From positions 35,541 through 99,540 of the forward strand of contig SHUF01000005.1 of assembly GCA_009694745.1 (NCBI GenBank): a DNA stretch of 64,000 bases, written 5' to 3'. The translations under genes were made by a program, and so were the position numbers. Shown here piece by piece: positions 19,601 through 27,158 of this stretch (its first letter is position 1; the number at the start of each line of letters is the position of its first letter). The DNA is from Acidobacteriota bacterium (lineage in GTDB: Bacteria; Acidobacteriota; Vicinamibacteria; Vicinamibacterales; SCN-69-37). The notes below the pieces were generated by a model. It worked only from the letters and a program-made list of their open reading frames with translations, was not told where the DNA came from and made no database searches.

Positions 19601-19939
19601 GCCCACAGCCAGCGCCAGGTCCACGCGCCGCCGCGCGCCGATACTGACCTGCACGTTGTCCGCCAGCGCCAGAGAGAACCCGGCCTTCTCTGCGGTCACG
19701 ACGTAGGTGCCGATACGCACCGTGAAAAACTCATAGGTGCCTGACGCATCGGTCATCGCCGTGGCGCTCACGCCGGTTGCCACGTTGGTCAACGTCACTT
19801 TCGCAGCCGCCACCACCGCGCCGGACGCGTCCGACACGATACCCCCCACGGCCGCGGTCTCGAACTGCGCGTGCGCAGAGACCGGAAGGCACCACATCAA
19901 CACGGCACACACACTCACACGAATCACTCGCTTCAACAT
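16689..19939 (-). pseudogene. TonB-dependent receptor (Oar-like, carboxypeptidase-regulatory N-term) split by an apparent frameshift
   Basis: ORFs 17399..20017 and 16689..17402 are consecutive parts of one receptor; frame changes at ~17475-17490 between ...PLQARRPISQF and ...RTYAFNGGRSAYKALQAKLEWRARGGLMF. SD GGAGGA precedes ATG at 19939. Confidence 0.82.
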
Positions 19940-20012
19940 GCTCGTTCCTCCGCGAACGACGCTACCGGGTGGGCGAGACGACCGTGTGAGAACCTTGCAG
20001 CATTCTGGTAGC

Positions 20013-20036
20013 GACACGTGTCACGCGATTGTCACG
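20013..20036. promoter_or_regulatory. Operator-like palindrome GACACGTGTC plus direct repeats TGTCACG-cgat-TGTCACG
   Basis: GACACGTGTC 20013-20022; TGTCACG at 20019-20025 and 20030-20036 (11-bp period), in the divergent TonB/GDPD intergenic region. Confidence 0.5.
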
Positions 20037-20058
20037 ACAGGCGGGTAGCGTGATCGCC

Positions 20059-20994
20059 ATGAACGTTCGCACTCGCGTGCGCGGCTTCGTCCTGTTGTCT
20101 GCCACCTGCCTGGCCGTCACCTCCGAGGCCCGCCAGCCCTGGATCACCAAACGCGTGGTCGCGCACCGCGGTGCCTCGTCGTACGCGCCGGAACACACAG
20201 CAGCCGCCTACCGACTGGCGATCTCGCAGGGTTCGGATTATGTGGAGCAGGGTCTGGCGGTGACAAAGGATGGTGTGCTCGTGTGCCTCCATGACGACTC
20301 ACTCGAACGCACGACGAATGTCGAGGAGGTGTTTCCGGACCGATCGTCAACGGATGCTGCCGGCCGCACCCAGTGGCTGGTGGCCGACTTCACGCTCGGC
20401 GAGATCAAGCAACTGGACGCAGGCAGCTGGTTTCACCCGAAGTTTGCTGGTGAGCGCGTGCTGACCTGGGACGAGGCTGTGGACCTGGTGTGGGACAAGG
20501 CCGGCATGTTTCCCGAACTCAAGGCGCCGGCGCTCTATCGCAGTCGCGGCATCGACATCGTCGCGCTATTTGCATCGGCGGTCCGGCGCCGGGACATGGA
20601 CCGTCCCACGCCCGCAGGCACCATGCCGAGGCTGAGGGCTCAGTCATTCGACGAGCCGGCGGTGCGGGAACTCGCCCTCGCGCTTCCGAACATCCCGCGG
20701 ACGTTCCTCCTTGGGCGCGGTGCGCGGGTGGAGCGATGGTTGTCGTCCGCCGAGTGGGTGAAGGAGGTGGCACTCTTCTCGAGCGACCTCAGTCCCACCA
20801 AAGCCATCGTGGAAGCGCAGCCCGCGCTGGTGGACTGGGCCCACGCCGCTGGGCTTACCGTCACGCCGTACACCTTTCGATCGGGCGCCACAGGGCGATT
20901 CCCCGACGTTGAGGCGGAGATGCGCTACTTCCTGTACGAGCTGGGCGTAGACGCCGTCTTCACCGACAATCCGGACCGGTTTCCGCGCCGCTGA
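20059..20994 (+). CDS. GlpQ-like glycerophosphodiester phosphodiesterase, secreted
   Basis: VVAHRGASSYAPEHTAAAYRLAISQGSDYVEQGLAVTKDGVLVCLHDDSLERTTNVEEVFPDR; VTPYTFR. ATG 20059 preferred over track start 20029. Confidence 0.87.
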   Translation: MNVRTRVRGFVLLSATCLAVTSEARQPWITKRVVAHRGASSYAPEHTAAAYRLAISQGSDYVEQGLAVTKDGVLVCLHDDSLERTTNVEEVFPDRSSTDAAGRTQWLVADFTLGEIKQLDAGSWFHPKFAGERVLTWDEAVDLVWDKAGMFPELKAPALYRSRGIDIVALFASAVRRRDMDRPTPAGTMPRLRAQSFDEPAVRELALALPNIPRTFLLGRGARVERWLSSAEWVKEVALFSSDLSPTKAIVEAQPALVDWAHAAGLTVTPYTFRSGATGRFPDVEAEMRYFLYELGVDAVFTDNPDRFPRR

Positions 20995-21006
20995 GGCGAG
21001 CGCCGC

Positions 21007-22701
21007 TCATCCTTTCAGGGTGGGCCGCCGGTTATCGAGGCCCGTGGCCGCCTCAATCACACGGGCGACCACCAGCAATCCCGCCTCGTCGTACAACCGG
21101 CCCGCGAGGGTGAAACCTGTCGGTGTGCCGTTGTCGCGGAACCCCGTAGGTACAGCCACGGCCGGATGGCCCGTGAGACTTGTGATGGGATTCAGGCTGG
21201 TGGGATCCAGGGTCACGGGACCCGAGACCATAACGTCCACGCCCTCTGTCGCGCGCGCGTAGGCTTCCATCAGCCTCAGCCGCACGCGGTTCGCCTGCAG
21301 GTAGTCCACGGCCGTGACCAGGTGATACGCGCGCAAATCATTGCGCACCCGCTGCGCGCGGAGGCCGGCATCAGCGCCGGTGGTCACCACTGTCTCGAAC
21401 CCTGCGGCGCGTTCGGTGTACTCGATGAAGTACGTGAGGTCGCTCGTGGGCACCTTGACGCTGCGAATCTCAAGCCCGGCCGCGCGGAGGGCATCAAGGG
21501 CCCTGGTGTTGTTCGCGCGCACTGCCGGGTCTTTCTCAAGTTCAAGCATGCCTTCGACGACACCCACGACTTTGCCCTTGGCCGATTCGCGGCTGTCCCA
21601 GGCAAACACCATGCCTTCGGGAACGGAGAGGTCGTACCCGTCTGCACCTGCTATCGCATGAAGGACGATGGCGCAGTCCTCAACGGTGCGGCAAATGGGT
21701 CCAATTTTGTCGAGCGTCCACCCGGCGGCCATCACACCGCGCCGACTGACGCGGCCGAAGGTGGGACGCAGGCCCACAACGCCGCAGCGCACCGCGGGCG
21801 ACAGAATCGAACCTCCAGTGTCTGTGCCAATCGCAAAACCGGCCAACCCTGCAGCAGCCGCCGCGCCCGAGCCCGCCGACGATCCGCTGGAGCCTTGCGC
21901 GGGATCCCAGGGGTTGTTGGTGCGTCCGCCAAACCACTGATCCCCGAACGCAAACTCGCCCGTGGTCAGCTTGGCCACGAGCACAGCGCCGGCGCGGGTC
22001 AACCGCTGCACCACCTCCGCGTCTTCATCGATCACCCGGCGCTCGAACGGCGCGGCGCCCCAGGTGGTGGGCGCGCCTTTGGCGGCCACAATGTCTTTCA
22101 CGCCCCAGGGGATCCCATGCAGAAGTCCGCGGTACTTCCCCTGTGCCAGTTCCCGGTCGAGCTCGCGCGCTTGCACCAAGGCGCGATCAGCGGTCAGATT
22201 CACCACGCAGTTCAGCGACGGGTTGTACCGTTCCAGCCGGCGCAGGTACATCTCGGTCAACTCGACCGACGACACCACGCGCCTTCGCACCAGATTCGCC
22301 AGTTGCGTGACTGAACGAAACGCGAGGTCATCCAGATTGGATGGCCTGGCCTGGCGGCTCGGCACGGCCGGACGATGCACCCGCGTCGGTACGACGACAG
22401 GGAAACCCGGCACTCGAGGATTAAACAGGATGGGTGATGGGACGTCGTTGTCGGGCGGCGCCTGATGGAGCTCTTCTGCGCGGGTCAGAATCCGATTCAG
22501 CGAAGCCACCATGCCCTGCTGTTCGGTCTCGGTGTATTTCAAGCCGGCGAGTTGCACGGCCTCGCGCACCATGGCCGCAGTCACGCGAGACTGCGGCGCC
22601 TGAGCCGCCTGCGCGAAGAGCGCCCGCGCAAACGGCTCGGACCCCATGCCGAGCGCGGCGAGAGCCGCAAAGAACTGGCGTCTGCCTGGCACGTCGCTCA
22701 C
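21007..22701 (-). CDS. Amidase-signature family amidase
   Basis: GIPWGVKDIVAAKGAPTTWGA, GSSGSSAGSGAAAAAGLAGFAIGTDTGGSILSPA, GVVGLRPTFGRVSRRGV. Confidence 0.93.
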   Translation of the reverse strand: MSDVPGRRQFFAALAALGMGSEPFARALFAQAAQAPQSRVTAAMVREAVQLAGLKYTETEQQGMVASLNRILTRAEELHQAPPDNDVPSPILFNPRVPGFPVVVPTRVHRPAVPSRQARPSNLDDLAFRSVTQLANLVRRRVVSSVELTEMYLRRLERYNPSLNCVVNLTADRALVQARELDRELAQGKYRGLLHGIPWGVKDIVAAKGAPTTWGAAPFERRVIDEDAEVVQRLTRAGAVLVAKLTTGEFAFGDQWFGGRTNNPWDPAQGSSGSSAGSGAAAAAGLAGFAIGTDTGGSILSPAVRCGVVGLRPTFGRVSRRGVMAAGWTLDKIGPICRTVEDCAIVLHAIAGADGYDLSVPEGMVFAWDSRESAKGKVVGVVEGMLELEKDPAVRANNTRALDALRAAGLEIRSVKVPTSDLTYFIEYTERAAGFETVVTTGADAGLRAQRVRNDLRAYHLVTAVDYLQANRVRLRLMEAYARATEGVDVMVSGPVTLDPTSLNPITSLTGHPAVAVPTGFRDNGTPTGFTLAGRLYDEAGLLVVARVIEAATGLDNRRPTLKG

Positions 22702-22976
22702 CTAACCTGTCCCTGCGGACTGAAGTGCCAGATATGCACTTCGTCTACTTCCTCGACGCGTTTTCCAATGGCGCGCACTGTCGCACTGATAGCGGCGAGC
22801 GACTGGAAGAACCCCACTCCCTGATCCCGCCCACGCCGCGGCTGCAGCCAGGGCACGTCGGTGGAGTTCACGCCATATTCCCATTCGACGTCACTCGCCA
22901 TGTGCGCGAGAATCGCGGGTACATCACCCTTGCCGAACGCTTCGTACATCTGCTGGACAGTCTCAACGTGGTTCAC
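22698..22976 (-). pseudogene. SnoaL-like/NTF2-fold protein, internally deleted and 3'-truncated
   Basis: MNHVETVQQMYEAFGKGDVPAILAHMASDVEWEYGVNSTDVPWLQPRRGRDQGVGFFQSLAAIS-ATVRAIGKRVEEVDEVHIWHFSPQGQVR*; central strand expected between FFQSLAA and ATV..GK is missing; stops at amidase start. Confidence 0.6.
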
Positions 22977-23084
22977 GCGTACACCCCTCGCGAGAAACTA
23001 CCATGACTTGGCTCACGCGAGATGGGTGTGGACCAAGCTGCGGCTCGCTGACGTCATTGCAAGGACCGATGGCGCATAGGAGCG

Positions 23085-23243
23085 ATGATAATCCGTCTGA
23101 GTCGACCTCTTCTGGCTTCAGTGGTCGTCGTGGGTGTGGCGCTGCTCCTCACCTCGACGTTTTCGGGGATCGAACGCGCAATGCCCATCGAGCCATTCGG
23201 CATGGAGCCCCCCAGATCGACCATAATTACGTCGACATGGTGA
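23085..23243 (+). CDS. 52-aa putative single-TM small protein upstream of amidohydrolase
   Basis: taggagcgATG; MIIRLSRPLLASVVVVGVALLLTSTFSGIERAMPIEPFGMEPPRSTIITSTW*; stop 5 nt before ATG 23249. Below ORF-track length. Confidence 0.4.
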   Translation: MIIRLSRPLLASVVVVGVALLLTSTFSGIERAMPIEPFGMEPPRSTIITSTW

Positions 23244-23248
23244 ACATA

Positions 23249-24874
23249 ATGCTGAAAACACTGGTACTGCTTGTTTCGATTTGCCTGACGATGTCCGCGG
23301 GGCTGGTCCTCAACGCCAGGCAGGACGGCCTGGTCCCCGCGCCGGACCGCCGGCCGACGGAAGGACGCGGGCCGTTTCCGACGCTGACCATCCGCAACGT
23401 GATGGTCATCGACGGCACCGGCGCTCCGCCCTTCGGGCCCATGAACGTCGTCGTGGAAAACAACCGCATCGCGCGAATCACGAGCGCCGGCACGCCAAGC
23501 GTCCCGCCGCCGCCCGTACCAGCCAGCCAGGCAGCCGCCGGCGAGGTGCTTGAGGCCGCGGGCATGTACCTGATGCCGGGCTTCGTCAACCTGCACATGC
23601 ACCTTGGCGATCCGATCAAGGCGCCCGAAGCGGAGTACACGTACAAGCTCTGGCTGGCGCATGGCATCACGGCCGGCCGCGGCGTGGAGCTGGCGCCGCA
23701 GCCGTTCGTCCTGCGCGAGAAAGCGCGCAGTGCCGCCAACGCGATCGTTGCGCCCCGGCTCTTCAACTACCAACGACCCGGCAGCGGTTGGACCGAGGGC
23801 CTCATCGACACGCCCGAGAAGGCGCGCGCTTGGGTTCGCTGGTGCGCCGCCAACGGCGTGGACGGCATGAAGCTGGTGGCGCATCCGCCCGAGATCATGG
23901 CGGCGCTGCTCGACGAAGCGAAGAAGCATGGCCTGGGATCCACGGCGCACCTCGAACAGCGCGGCGTGGCGCAGATGAACGCGCTCACCGCCGCCAGGCT
24001 CGGCCTAGGCACGGTCACCCACTTCTACGGCCACTTCGAGACGCTGCTGCGCGACCACGAGATTCAACCCTGGCCCGCCCAGATGAATTACAACGACGAG
24101 CAGTTCCGCTTCGGCCAGGTGGCGCGCCTCTGGGACCAGATCCACCCACCCGGCAGCCCCGAGTGGACGGCGTACTTGCAGGAGCACGTGAAGCTCGGCA
24201 CGATCTTCGATCCCACGCTGACCGCCTATGCCGCCACCCGCGACGTGATGCGGATGAGAAATGCCGACTGGCACGCGAAGTACACGCTCCCGTCGCTGAT
24301 GGAGTTTTATGCCCCGAGCCGGGTGAACCACGGCGCGTACTACTACGACTGGACCACGTCGGACGAGATCGCGTGGCGCAATTTCTATCAGGTGTGGTTC
24401 CGGCTCGTGAACGACTACAAGAAGATGGGTGGCCGGGTCACCGCGAGCGACGACGCGGCGTACACCTACAACACTTGGGGCTTCGGCTACATCCACGAGC
24501 TTGAGCTTTTGCAGGAGGCGGGGTTCCATCCGCTCGAGGTCATCCGGGCCGCGACGATGCACGGCGCGCAGGCGCTGCATGAGCCGAAGGGGCAACCGCT
24601 GCAGTTCGGGATCGTCCGCGCCGGCATGCTGGCCGACATGGTCATTGTCGACCAGAACCCGCTGCAGAACCTGAAGGTGCTCTACGGGACCGGGGCCGTC
24701 CGATTAAACGACCAGACGGGCCGTGCCGAGCGCGTGGGCGGCGTGAAATACACCATCAAGGACGGCATCGTCTACGATGCGAAGCGCCTGCTCGCCGACG
24801 TGGCGGCGATGGTGGAGAAGCAGAAAGCGGCGCCGGCTCAGCGCCCACCGGGCGGCATGTGGGTGTTCAGGTAG
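23249..24874 (+). CDS. Secreted amidohydrolase-family protein
   Basis: Signal peptide MLKTLVLLVSICLTMSAGLVLNA; MYLMPGFVNLHMHLGDP; MHGAQALHEPKGQPLQFGIVRAGMLADMVIVDQNPL. Track ORF 23003 is over-extended. Confidence 0.85.
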   Translation: MLKTLVLLVSICLTMSAGLVLNARQDGLVPAPDRRPTEGRGPFPTLTIRNVMVIDGTGAPPFGPMNVVVENNRIARITSAGTPSVPPPPVPASQAAAGEVLEAAGMYLMPGFVNLHMHLGDPIKAPEAEYTYKLWLAHGITAGRGVELAPQPFVLREKARSAANAIVAPRLFNYQRPGSGWTEGLIDTPEKARAWVRWCAANGVDGMKLVAHPPEIMAALLDEAKKHGLGSTAHLEQRGVAQMNALTAARLGLGTVTHFYGHFETLLRDHEIQPWPAQMNYNDEQFRFGQVARLWDQIHPPGSPEWTAYLQEHVKLGTIFDPTLTAYAATRDVMRMRNADWHAKYTLPSLMEFYAPSRVNHGAYYYDWTTSDEIAWRNFYQVWFRLVNDYKKMGGRVTASDDAAYTYNTWGFGYIHELELLQEAGFHPLEVIRAATMHGAQALHEPKGQPLQFGIVRAGMLADMVIVDQNPLQNLKVLYGTGAVRLNDQTGRAERVGGVKYTIKDGIVYDAKRLLADVAAMVEKQKAAPAQRPPGGMWVFR

Positions 24875-27105
24875 GTCGTCAACAGCTTGTAGAGGTGTGG
24901 CGTCGTGCCCGGCCCTTCAGAGATGCCGTGCGATCGGTTCGGATAGGACATCATCGAAAACGCCTTGCCGTTGGCAATGAGTTCGTTCACCAGCATCTCA
25001 AAACTCTGGTAGTGCACGTTGTCGTCGCCGGTGCCGTGGACGATGAGCAGATTGCCCTTCAGGTTCTTCGCGAATGTGATCGGGGAGCCGTTCTTGTACC
25101 CATCGGCGTTGTCCTTGGGCAGGCTCATAAACCGCTCCTGATAGATGGAGTCGTATTGGCGCTGATCTGAGACAAACGCCACTGCCATACCGGTCTTGTA
25201 CAGATCCGGATAACGGAAGATCGCGTTGAGCGTCATCTGTCCGCCACCGCTCCAGCCCCAGCTGCCCACTCGATCGGCGTCCACATACGGCCAGGCCGCA
25301 ATCGCGGCCTTGACGGCGGCCGCCTGATCGGCAGATGCGAGAATGCCGATCTGGCGATACACGCTCTTACGCCATGCCCGGCCGCGTGGCGCGGGTGTGC
25401 CGCGATTGTCGAAACTGGCCACGATGTAGCCCTGCTCGGCAAGCATGAGATGCCAGAGGTAGTTGTTGCCGCCCCAGCTGTCCTGCACCGTCTGGCCTGC
25501 GGGTTCGCCGTAGACGTAGACGAAAAGCGGATACTTCTTCGTCGGATCGAAGTTGGGCGGCAGGATGCGCCACGAGTCGACCTGAACGCCGCCGCCGATG
25601 TCGAGCCTGGTGAACTCGACGCGTTTGCGGCTGAGCGCGTTGACCTTTGCGCGCAACGCTGCATTGGCCGCCAGAGGACGCACCGTCTCGCCGCCGGGCA
25701 GCCGGACAAGTTCGGTCTGGGGCGGCGTGTCGAGCGTGGAGAAGTTGTGGAACGCCCAGCGGGACGAGGGTGACACGTCGTAGCGGTGCACACCTGTCTG
25801 CGTGGCGGAGCCCACACGCTCAGGCTTGCCGCTACCATCCATGCGGACGCGGTACTGGAAGCGCGTGGTGGCGTTGTCGGGCGATGCGGTCACGTACAGC
25901 AGGCCCGCTTTCTCGTCGATGGCGTCGACGCTCATCACGTCGTAGTCGCCCGGCGTCATGAGCCGCACTTCCTTGCCGTCGCGCGACACGTAGTATGCGT
26001 GCCGCCAACCGTCGCGCTCGCTGAGCCAGAACAGACCCTTGCCTCCGGCCAGCCACACGTAACGGTTCATGTCGTCGAGCCACGCCTCGTCTTTATCGAC
26101 GAAGATCGTGCGAAGAGCGCCAGTAATCGCGTTGCCGAGCTGCACCTGGTTGGTGTTCTGCAATCGGTTGAGTTGCTGGAAGATGACTTCGTCGGCGTTG
26201 CCGGCCCAGTCGATCAACGGAATGTAGAGGTCATGCGGATCGCCCTGCGTCTTCATCCACACGGTTGGTCCGCCGGCCGCCGGGACCACACCGACGCGCA
26301 CGGCGGAGTTCGGCTCACCAGCCTTGGGATGTTTAAATGACGTGGTCTTCGGATAGAGGGCGTCCGTGTTGTTGATCATCGTGAACACGGGCACGCCATG
26401 GGTATCGAATTGCCAGTAGGCGATGAGGCGGCTATCGGGACTCCAGCGGAAGCCGTCGCGAATGCCGAACTCCTCTTCGTTCACCCAGTCGGACGTCCCG
26501 TTGATGATGTCGTCGGTACCGTCGGTCGTCAGCGCGCGAATCGCACCGTCGGTCAGGTTCTCGACGTAGATGTTGTTCTTGACGACGTACGCCGCCATAC
26601 GCCCGTCGGGCGAGAGTTTGGCGAACATGAGCGTTGACGGCTCGAAGCGCGAACCGAGTTTGCGGAGCAGACCCGACGCCAGGTTGAACGTCCAGAAATC
26701 GCCACGGGTGTTCTGTCGCCAGACCCGGCGCGAACTGGTCATGACGATCAGCACTGCGCCGTCAGGCGACCACGCGTAGTCGTCGATGGCGATCGGGGTC
26801 GCCGCTCCCGGCGGCACCAGTCTGCTGGCCGGCACCAGGATCTCGCGCGCGCCGGTCTCGGCCCTGTAGAGGACGAGATCGAGCCCGGCACCGCCGGCGG
26901 CCGGCTCCACCGTGGTGTACGAATCGCCGTCGGCCATCCAACGCGCGGGCCCGAATCGTTCGGCGGCGAAGTCTCGCGAGGCGAAGATCTGATCGACGCT
27001 GAGGCCCGCGGCGTCCGCGGGTTTCGTTTGTGCGCCTGTCGAGACGACGAGCATGACCACTGCGGCGGCTTGCAGAGCCAGGAGGCGGTAGATTCCATTG
27101 CGCAT
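24838..27105 (-). CDS. S9 family (DPP4-like) serine peptidase, secreted
   Basis: DPPIV N-terminal propeller (YAWSPDG, SPDSRLIAYWQFDT), catalytic GSWGWSGGGQMTLNAIF, HGTGDDNVHYQSFEMLV, PNRSHGI. Confidence 0.93.
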   Translation of the reverse strand: MRNGIYRLLALQAAAVVMLVVSTGAQTKPADAAGLSVDQIFASRDFAAERFGPARWMADGDSYTTVEPAAGGAGLDLVLYRAETGAREILVPASRLVPPGAATPIAIDDYAWSPDGAVLIVMTSSRRVWRQNTRGDFWTFNLASGLLRKLGSRFEPSTLMFAKLSPDGRMAAYVVKNNIYVENLTDGAIRALTTDGTDDIINGTSDWVNEEEFGIRDGFRWSPDSRLIAYWQFDTHGVPVFTMINNTDALYPKTTSFKHPKAGEPNSAVRVGVVPAAGGPTVWMKTQGDPHDLYIPLIDWAGNADEVIFQQLNRLQNTNQVQLGNAITGALRTIFVDKDEAWLDDMNRYVWLAGGKGLFWLSERDGWRHAYYVSRDGKEVRLMTPGDYDVMSVDAIDEKAGLLYVTASPDNATTRFQYRVRMDGSGKPERVGSATQTGVHRYDVSPSSRWAFHNFSTLDTPPQTELVRLPGGETVRPLAANAALRAKVNALSRKRVEFTRLDIGGGVQVDSWRILPPNFDPTKKYPLFVYVYGEPAGQTVQDSWGGNNYLWHLMLAEQGYIVASFDNRGTPAPRGRAWRKSVYRQIGILASADQAAAVKAAIAAWPYVDADRVGSWGWSGGGQMTLNAIFRYPDLYKTGMAVAFVSDQRQYDSIYQERFMSLPKDNADGYKNGSPITFAKNLKGNLLIVHGTGDDNVHYQSFEMLVNELIANGKAFSMMSYPNRSHGISEGPGTTPHLYKLLTTYLNTHMPPGGR

Positions 27106-27158
27106 GGCGCGAGTCTACCGCACCTGCTACGATGCGCCGACTCAGTGGCGAGGAGACA

